The translations under genes and the position numbers were made by a program. The notes below the pieces were generated by a model that made no database searches, was not told the origin of the DNA, and saw only the letters and a list, made by a program, of their open reading frames with translations. A stretch of 64,000 nucleotides of DNA from Syngnathus acus (lineage: Eukaryota; Chordata; Actinopteri; Syngnathiformes; Syngnathidae), in NCBI RefSeq assembly GCF_901709675.1, contig NC_051088.1:124001-188000 (forward strand). Reading direction: 5' to 3'. Below are positions 55,109-64,000 of the stretch, piece after piece. How positions within the stretch are numbered: the stretch's first letter is position 1; each line of letters opens with the position of its first letter.

Positions 55109-56230
55109 GACCCCAGGAACAGCCCACCCCAACACCGAACGGGCAGGTGGGGTGGAATCAATACTCCGTCAAAGCATCCAAATCGGCAGCCGACGCCGAA
55201 GCAGCTGACGCGGGCGCAGGAGGCGGTGAGGCCGGGGCGCGGTGCAGCGACGGACCTTCCCCACAGACCATCTCCCTCCGACACGGACGCCCTCGCCAGG
55301 GGCCCGGCTGGCCCGGATGGAGGCGGTGGAACTCCGCGACGAGTGAGGGGTCGAGGATCCAGCGACTCGGCACCCAGGAGCGGTGCGACTCATCGTACCC
55401 CTCCCAATCGACGAGGTACTGGAGCCTGTGGCCGCGCCGCCGCGACCGGAGCAAGGAGCGGACGGTGTAAACCGGCTCTCCCTCGACGAGCCGGGGCGGC
55501 AGAGGAGCAGACGCCGCCGCCAAGGGGCTCTCAAACACGGGTCTCACCCGAGAGACGTGGAACGTGGGATGGAGCTAGGAAGGCGCAGACGAACAGTGGC
55601 ATCGCTCGCTCCACTGCCGAACGCCCCCCACCCCCCAGTCCAGCAACGGGTTGTGCAGCTGCCGCCAGGGAAGCCCCAAGATGAGCCGCTGCTCTGGGAG
55701 AGTCAGGAGAAAAAACGGAATCATCTCATGGTGATTGCCCGAGAGAAGTAACCTGACTGGCTCCGTGATGGAAGTCACCTCGCCAATCAGCCGACCGTCA
55801 ATGGCATGAGCGGGGATTGACGGGCTCAGGGGCAGGTACTTGATCTCCCACTGACTTTCCAAACTGATATTACCTTCCGCTCCAGAATCCACCAAGGCTG
55901 CCACGTTGTGGTCGCCCGCTGCAAACTGGATGCGTGCTTGTAGCGTGAAGGAGCTGGAACTCGAACGGGAACTGGGTGAGCAGATGTTAGTCGGGTTCAC
56001 GCGGATCCCCCTGACGCCGCGCGAGCTCTGGACTTTTAACGGACATCCGACTGCCCGATGGCCACCCTCCCCACAGTACAGGCACCGCCCTTGCGTGAGC
56101 CGTCGGCGGTGTTCCTCCGCGGGAAGGCGGGCTCACCCCAATTCCCTCGGCTCGGTGGGCGGGGCGGTCAATGGAAGCTGAACGGGCGGACAAGGGTGGC
56201 TGCGCGGGCTGCGCGGCGCTCCTCGCTCCT
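55109..56230 (-). pseudogene. Gypsy (chromovirus) gag-pol, core enzymes deleted
   Basis: Minus-strand order: nucleocapsid CCHC knuckle (CLYCGEGGHRAVGC, about 56050-56095), aspartic protease (AALVDSGAEGNIS, LILGLPWRQLHNPLLDW; 56000-55575), then directly the C-terminal chromodomain ([30 protein letters not shown]; 55547-55158). Reverse transcriptase, RNase H and integrase are missing at about 55550-55575. The chromodomain marks the Sushi-ichi/chromovirus lineage. Confidence 0.85.
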
Positions 56231-56585
56231 CGATGTGTGCATAAGCAATACAGCTAGACACCCTCATGTGACTCATGTCAGGTTTTTTCCTGTACCATTT
56301 TTTGTATGGTGTTTCATTCTTCAGGACAGATGTGGGCAGCCTGTTCTGAATGTAAGCTGCTGTGGCTACAGCTTCTGCCCAGTACATTTTTGGCAACCTC
56401 GCATGTGATAGCATGCTTCTAGCTGCTTCAACCAATGTTCTGTTTTTTCTTTCTGCAACACCATTTAGCTGTGGCGAGTGAAGTACAGTCATTTCATGAT
56501 GGATGCCTTGAACCCGCAAATATTCTTGAAATTCCCTTGACGTGTATTCACCACCATTTTCTGTTCTCAACCTTGTCAAATATTA
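56231..56585 (-). pseudogene. Copia-type integrase fragment
   Basis: One frame reads RTENGGEYTSREFQEYLRVQ (catalytic-core end), SPQLNGVAERKNRTLVEAAR (with the catalytic Glu) and YWAEAVATAAYIQNRLPT, classic Ty1/copia integrase. It is cut by the Gypsy fragment on the left and the GATA array on the right. Confidence 0.85.
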
Positions 56586-56598
56586 ATCACACTCATTT

Positions 56599-56832
<234 letters not shown>

Positions 56833-59800
56833 GAGCGGCACGGCGACTAACGGTCGCCAGCAAATGTATTTTGTTGTCTCGATGATTTGGTGTGTTAACG
56901 AGAGTATTTCATTTATGGTTATTTAATATAGCGGAACCGTTACGCGCAGTTAGTTGTGTAATGTGTGCCATCTACTAGTGTTGTGTGACATCAGAAGTTG
57001 TCTCTCAACAACCGACGAGTATTTTCACAAAATATGTCGCCTAGGACACTACAAACAACACAAAGTTTAGTTTATCCATCCAGTAGATTAGTGTATGATC
57101 GCCAGCGCCTGCTGGAGGTACGGTCATCAAGTGTTTTCGGACTCGTAGCCACAACTACCCTAGTCTGTTTGCGTAGCCTCGGAGTGCTTAGGGCGCTAGC
57201 CCCAGAAGCTCACGATGCAGCGGGCTCGCCGGGCAGCACACGCCGGAGGAGGAGTAAGCGTAGGCGGTGTGACCGGCGGCGAAAGCGCGACTGTCGAGGT
57301 GGGCTAACGGCTAAGCTTAAAGCTAACCCCTACAAACCGCCGATTCCATCCATCTTCCTCTCCAACGTCCACTCACTGGATAATAAAATTGACCATCTAC
57401 AACTGGAACTCTCTTCAAAGAGGGAAGTTAGAAACTGCTGCGCTCTCATCCTGACGGAGACATGGCTGAACTCATCAATACCGGACAACGCCGTTAGCCT
57501 GGAGGGGCTCGCTACATTCCACGCCGACAGAAACAGCGAGCTAAGCGGTAAATCCCGAGGAGGTGGGCTGTGTGTCTACATCAACAACAACTGGTGCAAA
57601 AATGCTAGATCTGTCGCCAGCTTCTGCTCTTCGGACATCGAGCTTTTGACTGTTAACTGCAGACCCTTCTACCTGCCCAGAGAGTTTACTGTTGTTAGCA
57701 TCACGGCTGTGTATGTGCCTCCTAGCGCTAATACTAAAGAGGCCATGAGTGGTCTCTATCGGACAATCAGTGAGCTGCAATCCACGCACACAGAGGGGGT
57801 TTTCATCATTGCTGGGGACTTCAACCAGACTAGCATGAAGACTATTCTCCCTCATTTTTACCAACACGTGGATTTTCCAACTCGGGGAGAGAACACTCTG
57901 GACTTGGTTTACACCAATATAAAGGATGCATTCAGAGCAGCCCCCCGCCCCCACCTCGGCTCTTCAGACCACCTATCTGTTATGCTAATCCCTGCATACA
58001 GGCCCCTGCTGATCAGAGCAAAACCCACAGTGAAGCAGGTGAGGGTGTGGTCTGAGGGGGCCATGGAGGCACTCCAGGACTGCTTTGAGTGCTCTGACTG
58101 GGACATGTTCAAATCAGCAGCAACATATGACAATCAGATCGACATTGATGAGTACGCCATGACTGTGTCAGCCTACATCAACAAATGCTCCGAGGACGTC
58201 AGCACCACTAAGAACATCATCACCCGAGCCAACCAACGACCCTGGATGACTGAGGATGTACGTCATACGCTACGAGCACGGAACTCAGCCTTCAAGTCTG
58301 GCGACAAGGAGGCACTGAGGACAGCGAGAGCCAACTTGAACCGTGCCATCAGGTTAGCGAAGCGAAGCCACAGTCGAAAAATTCAGGATTTTTTCCACGA
58401 CGCCAATAACACCAGGAGTATGTGGCAAGGCATACGGGCGATCACGGACTACAACTTACCCTCCCCCCCGGTGGGTGAGGTTGATGCTGACTTCCTAAAT
58501 GGTCTAAATAACTTCTTTGGGCGTTTTGAGGCACTAAACAGCACTCCTGCAGTTAAAACTGTTCCCCACCAGGAAGAGGAGGCCCTCTGCCTTGACTCAG
58601 CCGACGTGTGGAAGACTCTGAGAAGAGTCAACCCACGTAAGGCCCCAGGCCCCGACAACATACCTGGGCGGGTGTTCAAGGAATGTGCAGGCCAGCTGGC
58701 TGGTGTCATCACAGACATTTTTAACATCTCGCTGGACCAAGCCAAAGTGCCAGTATGCTTCAAGGCTGCCTCCATCATTCCGGTGCCGAAGAAACCTCAA
58801 ATCACCTCATTGAATGACTACAGACCTGTGGCACTGACTCCCATCATGATGAAGTGCTTCGAAAGGCTGCTCAAAGATCACATCGTCTCCAGACTCCCCC
58901 CAACATTCGATCCGTTCCAGTTTGCCTACCGGCAGAACCGCTCTACTGAGGATGCCATCTCCTCCGTTCTTCACCTGAGCCTGGCTCACCTGGAGGAGAG
59001 GAACACCCACGTGCGGTTGCTGTTCCTGGACTTCAGCTCAGCGTTTAACACCATCATTCCACAACATCTGGTGGAAAAACTGGAACACCTGGGCTTCAGC
59101 ACCCCCCTTCGGAACTGGCTGCTAGACTTCCTCACCAACAGACCTCAGTCAGTCCGGGTCGGACAGAACACCTCAGATGTCATCACCCTCAGCACAGGCT
59201 CCCCTCAGGGCTGCGTCCTGAGCCCCCTGCTGTTCACCCTGATGACACACGACTGCGCCCCCAGGTTCACCACCAATCACATCGTGAAGTTTGCAGACGA
59301 CACAACGGTGGTGGGCCTCATCAGGGACAACAACGACCTGGACTACAGAGAGGAGGTGGAGCAGTTGGTGGGCTTGTGCAGAGAAAATAGCCTGATCCTG
59401 AATGTGGAGAAGACGAAGGAGATCATCGTCGACTTCAGGAAGAACCAGCCTCACCACGCTCCACTGACCATCAACAGCTCAGCTGTGGAGGTGGTCAGCA
59501 GCACTAAATTCCTGGGAGTCCACATCACAGACGACCTCACCTGGACTGTGAACACCACAACACTGGTCAAGAGGGCACAGAAGTGTTTGTACTTCCTGCG
59601 GAGGATGAGGAGAGCCCACCTGCCCCCACCCATCATGAGGACGTTCTACCGAAGCACCATAGAGAGCATTCTGACAAGCTGTCTCTCGGTGTGGTGTGGA
59701 GGTTGCAGCGCCTCCGATTGGAAGAACCTGAGGAGAGTGGTGAGGACAGCAGAGAGGATCATCGGGGCTCCTCTTCCCTCCATTCAGGACTTGTCATCCC

Positions 59801-60208
59801 AGCGCTGCGTGTCCCGAGCCCGTAATATTATCAGTGACCCATCACACCCCCACCATGGACTGTTCTCCCTGCTGCCCTCTGGGAAGAGGTTTTGCAGCAT
59901 CCGCTGCAGGTCCACCAGGTTCTGCAATAGTTTTTTCCCTGCTGTCGTCAGACTGTTGAACATTCAAACGCAGCATTCCTCTGCACACTTGTAAATACTG
60001 CTTTTGTCTCCTGCACTGTTTACATACTTTATCACTGCTGCACTTTGTACTTTATAATTATCTTATTTCATATTTTTATATAGAATGTCACTTTTAACCA
60101 GCCGAAATACCACTACATTGTTGAAAGCCGTATGCAACGAAATTTCGTTTTGTGCACACCTAGTGTTGACAAAATGACAATAAAGTTTGTCTAAGTCTAA
60201 GTCTAAGT
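56833..60208 (+). mobile_element. Rex1/CR1-group LINE, near complete
   Basis: 5' UTR (56833-57033), a single long ORF, and a 3' UTR ending CAATAAAGTTTGTCTAAGTC with a TCTAAG-repeat tail at about 60190-60208. Confidence 0.85.
57034..59994 (+). CDS. LINE endonuclease/reverse transcriptase, intact ORF
   Basis: The first ATG is at 57034 (an in-frame TTG at 56998 is also open) and 986 codons follow. A basic Arg-rich N-terminus (RRRRSKRRRCDRRRKRDCR) precedes the APE endonuclease: FLSNVHSLDNKIDHLQ, LILTETWLN, AVYVPPSANTK, IIAGDFNQ, LGSSDHLSVML. The reverse transcriptase has APGPDNIPGRVFKECAGQL, NDYRPVALTPIMMKCFERLL, LDFSSAFNTIIPQ (about 665), STGSPQGCVLSPLLFTL and catalytic KFADDTTVVG (about 753), then CLSVWCGGCSASDWKNLRR. 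All catalytic blocks are present. There is no ORF1. The copy may be recently active. Confidence 0.87.
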   Translation: MSPRTLQTTQSLVYPSSRLVYDRQRLLEVRSSSVFGLVATTTLVCLRSLGVLRALAPEAHDAAGSPGSTRRRRSKRRRCDRRRKRDCRGGLTAKLKANPYKPPIPSIFLSNVHSLDNKIDHLQLELSSKREVRNCCALILTETWLNSSIPDNAVSLEGLATFHADRNSELSGKSRGGGLCVYINNNWCKNARSVASFCSSDIELLTVNCRPFYLPREFTVVSITAVYVPPSANTKEAMSGLYRTISELQSTHTEGVFIIAGDFNQTSMKTILPHFYQHVDFPTRGENTLDLVYTNIKDAFRAAPRPHLGSSDHLSVMLIPAYRPLLIRAKPTVKQVRVWSEGAMEALQDCFECSDWDMFKSAATYDNQIDIDEYAMTVSAYINKCSEDVSTTKNIITRANQRPWMTEDVRHTLRARNSAFKSGDKEALRTARANLNRAIRLAKRSHSRKIQDFFHDANNTRSMWQGIRAITDYNLPSPPVGEVDADFLNGLNNFFGRFEALNSTPAVKTVPHQEEEALCLDSADVWKTLRRVNPRKAPGPDNIPGRVFKECAGQLAGVITDIFNISLDQAKVPVCFKAASIIPVPKKPQITSLNDYRPVALTPIMMKCFERLLKDHIVSRLPPTFDPFQFAYRQNRSTEDAISSVLHLSLAHLEERNTHVRLLFLDFSSAFNTIIPQHLVEKLEHLGFSTPLRNWLLDFLTNRPQSVRVGQNTSDVITLSTGSPQGCVLSPLLFTLMTHDCAPRFTTNHIVKFADDTTVVGLIRDNNDLDYREEVEQLVGLCRENSLILNVEKTKEIIVDFRKNQPHHAPLTINSSAVEVVSSTKFLGVHITDDLTWTVNTTTLVKRAQKCLYFLRRMRRAHLPPPIMRTFYRSTIESILTSCLSVWCGGCSASDWKNLRRVVRTAERIIGAPLPSIQDLSSQRCVSRARNIISDPSHPHHGLFSLLPSGKRFCSIRCRSTRFCNSFFPAVVRLLNIQTQHSSAHL

Positions 60209-60535
60209 TACGACCAAACATGTGCCTATACCCTTTTGCCAGTTTGCCTGTATGACCCTATGAGCCACAGTGCCTGTTTTGTTTTTGCCAATAATTCAGT
60301 AAAGCAATCAAACTGAACCACGTCCTTCCTCCTGTGTTCTGACCGACACCCGGGGGCGAAAAGAGCATAACCATCCGAGTTATGGGTCAGGCTCCCCAAC
60401 AGCTGTTTGCATTATTTTATTGCAATGTTTTTCCTTATTCAGATTTGTTTCAAGACTACAGTTACAGTTAGACTTCACTTTGATGGTTAATGCAGTTATT
60501 GCAACAGCATTTATTTACATTTCAAAAACCAGAAG
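60209..60535. other. No gene seen
   Basis: Short unique-looking stretch with CCGACACCCGGGGGCG near 60340. It may be the end of an LTR-type repeat (AATTCAGTAAAGCAATCAAAC), but no boundaries were found. Confidence 0.3.
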
Positions 60536-60797
60536 CCATTCATTTACAAATGTGATTGCACTTTAGTTTACATATTTAAATGTTCAGATATTAAGATGTG
60601 ATAGACTGTTTTTGCATGATTTGAATGAGGCAAAAACCCATGCTTTTTTCTCAAATATATTGTTATAATCATTTGTTTCAGATGTAATCATTTTCTGTAT
60701 AAAAATTAAATTTGGTGTTCAAAAAGTCTTTTTTAAAACTTGAGTCTTGAAAAAGAGGGGGTCGTCTTATAATCAGGGTCGTCTTATATTCGGGCCA

Positions 60798-60846
<49 letters not shown>

Positions 60847-61373
60847 CACCTAATTTCGAGTAGGACTTGTTACGTATGCTGTAGTGTGTGGATGCCAACA
60901 ACCATAAAAAAAGAAGGTCCGTGAAGTCTATCAGTGTGTGTTGTTCGCAGTGAAAACGTGAACAAAATAATTTGTGCCTCCATAATATTCCTTGGTAACG
61001 GAGACAAAACGAAGTCATGGGGAAATTTTTCGATATCTGGTTGGAGCATGCTATATTCAAAGACTCACAGCGACCAAACACCACTCAGAAATCGCCAATG
61101 AGGGCACAGGAGAGAGCTTCCGCAATATGTTTAATGACTCAGGAAAAGTAAAAAGCTTTGCTTGCGGTGTCATATCTGCACTTATTATATTAAAGCACTG
61201 CCTCACCTGCCTCCTATGAGTGCACGTGCCTGTCTGAAACGATTATAACAATATATTCGAGAGAAAAAGCATGTTATTTTGCCTCGGACCGTGCAAAAAC
61301 TGTCTATCACATCTTAATATCTGAACATTTAAATATGTAAACTAAAGTGCAATCACATTTGTAAATGAATGTA
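60536..61373. mobile_element. Inverted-repeat DNA element of about 838 bp
   Basis: Arms of about 78 bp at 60538-60620 and 61296-61373 are nearly perfect reverse complements (CATTCATTTACAAATGTGAT outward). The centre holds GTCGTCTTATA motifs and a (GATA)11 run at 60798-60843. No transposase. Confidence 0.8.
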
Positions 61374-61424
61374 TGGAAGAGGATTAGGGCCAGTGAAGAA
61401 GAAAAAAACGAGGGGTGACAGGAT

Positions 61425-61553
61425 TCTGACTTTTTTTCTCAGAATTCTGACTTTATTCTCAGAATTCCGAGAATAAAGTCAGAATTCCGACTTTAAAGTC
61501 AGAATTCCCAATTTCTGACTTTAAACTATTATATATATATATATATATATATA
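61425..61553. repeat. Palindromic CAGAATTC repeat and (TA)n run
   Basis: Repeats of TCAGAATTC and ATAAAGTCAGAATTC in both orientations (61440-61512), then (TA)12 near 61530-61553. Confidence 0.8.
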
Positions 61554-62457
61554 ATCTGACCACGTGGTGCACGGACAACAACCTCCTGCTGAACGTCAAC
61601 AAGACCAAGGAGATTGTTGTTGACTTCCGGAAGGGTCACACCCAACACCTGCCGCTGACCATCGACGGTGCTGTGGTGGAGAGAGTGAGCAGCACCAGGT
61701 TCCTGGGGGTGCACATCAGTGAGGATCTCTCCTGGTCCACCAACACCGCATCACTGGTGAAGAAGGCCCAGCGCCGCCTGTACTTCCTGCGGAAACTCAG
61801 GCGAGCGTGTGCTCCTCCGGCCGTCATGACTACATTTTACCGTGGCACCATTGAGAGCGTCCTCTCCAGTTGTATTGCTGTTTGGGGTGGTAGCTGCACT
61901 GACTACAACATGAAGGCCCTCCAGCGCATAGTGAACACGGCTGGTAAGATTATTGGTGCTTCACTCCCCTCCTTGAAGGACATTTACACCTCCCATCTCA
62001 CCCGCAAGGCGACCACGATTGTGAGTGATGTGAGTCACCCCGCTCACTCTTTGTTCGACCTTCTGCCCTCTGGGAAGAGGTACAGGAGCCTGCGCTCCCG
62101 CACCACCAGACTCACCAACAGCTTCATACTCCAGGCTGTTAGGATCCTGAACTCTCTCCCCCCTTCTGCGTAGCGTCCTGTACTTTTGCGCTATATTCTG
62201 ACTGTCTGCTGTATGCACACTTGCTCCGTTTTGCTCCTCTTATTTATTGTGTTATTTGTTTATTTATTATTTATTCATCACTCTTATTATTCATTGTTTG
62301 TGCCTTCTTGTTTTTATTTTGTGTTGTTTGCTTGTATGTATGTCGTGTACTATGTCTTGTCACCGTGGGATAGTGGAAACGTAATTTCGATTTCTTTGTG
62401 TGTCTTGGCATGTGAAGAGATTGACAATAAAGCAGACTTTGACTTTGACTTTGATAA
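61554..62457 (+). mobile_element. Rex1-like LINE 3' fragment
   Basis: Same family as 40613-42415. It starts after FADD (DNNLLLNVNKTKEIVVDFRK), keeps the intact C-terminus to the stop at 62173 (LLPSGKRYRSLRSRTTRL) and a 3' UTR with ATTGACAATAAAGCAGACTT and TTTGAC repeats. Confidence 0.85.
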
Positions 62458-62511
62458 GGAAAAGTACAATAAATACAATAAGACAAATTATAAAATTGGT
62501 TGACCCAGTCG

Positions 62512-63444
62512 GCGTGGAATTAAGAAGAGCACGACGCCTTAGAAGACGCCAGTACAGCTGCAGAGGCCCAAATGCTCTTTGGCACATGGATGGCTAAAAC
62601 CCTATGGGATTTGCATCCATGGTTGTATTGATGGGTTTAGCCGGTATGTGTTATGAGCAGAGGCCTATACCACAAACAATGATCCCAAGGTGATTGCAAG
62701 TTATTTTATCAAAACAGTTTCGCGCATTGGTGGATGTCTAGAGAGGATCCGTGCAGACAGGGGCACAGAAAATGGTTGTGTTGAACAGATGCAAGTGTTT
62801 TTGCGACAAAACCACTCTGACAATTTTGCTGGGGAGAAAAGTTTTTTCTTTACGGGAGAAGTACTGCCAATCATCGCATTGAAGGGTGGTGGTCCATCCT
62901 TCGCAAACAGAGCGCACAGTTCTGGATTAATTTATTTCAAACTCTTCAGGAGGATGATCACTACACAGGAGATTTTCTGGATAAAAGTCTTATCCAGTTC
63001 TGCTTTCTTAATCTTGTGCAGGTAAAATATTTTGTCTCTCCATCATGTTTTTGAAGTTGAAATGAATAAATGAGTAGTAAAAAATAACAATGTACTTAAA
63101 TACTTAACTATGCTGCTCTTGTGCAGGATGAGCTGGATGAAGTTGTGAACACATGGAACTCACACAAAATAAGACCAAGGTCGAACGGTGATACAGCTTC
63201 AGGCGTCATGTATTCATTCCCTGCCATGCACAGTGCCGAGGATCGACTGAAACCCACTGGAATGCAAGATATCACTGCATGTATGGAAGAGTGCACTCCA
63301 AAATGCCAGTTTCCTTGCGACGAAACTGTATTTGAACTGTGCTGTCTGCTAATGGAGGAAAATAAATGGCACGCTCCATCAGATCCATTGCATGCAAGTG
63401 ACTTGTATCTTATGTTGAGAGAGGAATTACTGAAGATTGTTTGA
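62512..63444 (+). pseudogene. Intron-bearing DDE integrase gene, broken
   Basis: Pieces in order: RRARRLRRRQYSCRGPNALWHMDG (first Asp), GICIHGCIDGFSRYV in another frame followed by a TGA, VIASYFIKTVSRIGGCLERI, RADRGTENGCVEQMQ (second Asp), then after a T-run frameshift near 62843 HRIEGWWSILRKQSAQFW (catalytic Glu) and LIQFCFLNLVQ. A GT-AG intron of about 107 bp (63021-63127, TTGTGCAG|GTAAAA ... TTGTGCAG) precedes the last exon, DELDEVVNTWNSHKIRPRSNGD to the stop at 63442-63444. It resembles a retroviral-integrase-like core protein found in many copies in fish and invertebrate genomes. It is inactive because of the frameshifts and stop. Confidence 0.7.
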
Positions 63445-63535
63445 CAAGCGTATTGATGTGATACATATAAACTCCTCAGAAAATAATTTTTCTGATTTTT
63501 TTTTAATCAGTAGTCTGTATACTCAGTTACCGTAA

Positions 63536-63712
63536 TTTTCGGACTATAAATCGCACCGGAGTATAAGTCGCACCAGCCATAAAATGCCCAAAAAAGTGAA
63601 AAAAAACATATATAAGTCGCTCCGGAGTATAAATCGCATTTTGGGGGGCAATTTATTCGACAAAATCCAACACCAAGAACAGTCATGAACGAGCAACAAC
63701 AGGCTAAACCAG
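63536..63712. mobile_element. Fragment of the AGTATAAGTCGC DNA-element family
   Basis: CCGTAATTTTCGGACTATAA start and repeated AGTATAARTCGCACC. It is colinear (inverted) with 40485-40600 and the right end of the 31460-43351 element. Confidence 0.7.
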
Positions 63713-64000
63713 GGGTGGGCAAACTTTTTGACTCGCGGGCCGAACTGGGTTCTAAATTTGGACCGGAGGGCCGAACCAGGAGCAGATGGACGTAGTGTTT
63801 GTGTGAAGTAATATAAGCGACCTGTAAAGGTCATTGCATAAAAGATTTTGGCCTTTAGTAGGTAGTAAAGCATGGATATTCCAAACAAGTTTTTTGAAAA
63901 CAAATGCATTTATTAACAGCATTAAAAAAAAAAAAACACTAAAAAACTGCTATCAGTGATTCTCATAAAATACGACACTATTATTATGAATAACAGTCTC
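63713..64000 (-). mobile_element. hAT copy of the 14782-16101 family, runs off the window
   Basis: CAGGGGTGGGCAAACTTTTT start, then sequence that is the reverse complement of about 15800-16101 (GCATTTATTAACAGCATT, TTTAGTAGGTAGTAAAGCAT). Confidence 0.85.

Overview
The window is eukaryotic and almost certainly from a teleost fish. It holds exons of one vertebrate G-protein-coupled receptor gene with GT-AG introns, Rex3, L2 and Rex1-type LINEs, tRNA-derived fish SINEs, hAT and Tc1 transposons, Gypsy and Copia LTR elements, and a family of endogenous retroviruses (ERVs). No tRNA, rRNA or CRISPR array was recognised.

Host gene: three exons of a GPR37/GPR37L1-type receptor lie on the minus strand: exon 1 at 52916-53464, exon 2 at 19405-19707 and exon 3 at about 17918-18139. 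Intron 1 is 33.2 kb and is filled with transposable elements. Exons for the end of TM6, TM7 and the C-tail are not visible and must lie beyond position 1, or be lost.

Layout: 1-17394 holds two minus-strand ERVs in tandem that appear to share an LTR at 5442-5835. The right-hand one is broken by an L2 LINE, an I/Jockey-type LINE and a hAT element. 17395-20450 holds receptor exons 3 and 2, a solo LTR and a hAT MITE. 20454-22300 holds hAT remnants. 22310-51110 is one old plus-strand LINE cut by successive insertions: another LINE, Rex3, an 11.9-kb composite DNA element that itself contains a provirus, a Rex1-like LINE and hAT elements, then a MITE, a hAT, a Tc1 element, a palindromic MITE and an unidentified 1.6-kb segment. 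51183-52792 is a short-TIR element followed by a SINE. 52916-53464 is receptor exon 1. 54301-56585 is truncated Gypsy and Copia sequence with a solo ERV LTR. 57034-60208 is a LINE with an intact long ORF. 60536-61373 is an inverted-repeat element. 61554-63444 is a truncated Rex1-like LINE and a broken, intron-bearing integrase gene. 63536-64000 is DNA-transposon ends.

The most notable signal is the ERV family. Three internal copies share a primer binding site matching tRNA-Phe, a short gag and a largely missing pol. One copy has LTRs differing at only about six sites by eye, which suggests recent mobilisation in trans of defective proviruses. I see no convincing new cellular system. The interest lies in nested-element history, trans-mobilised defective ERVs and the split receptor gene.
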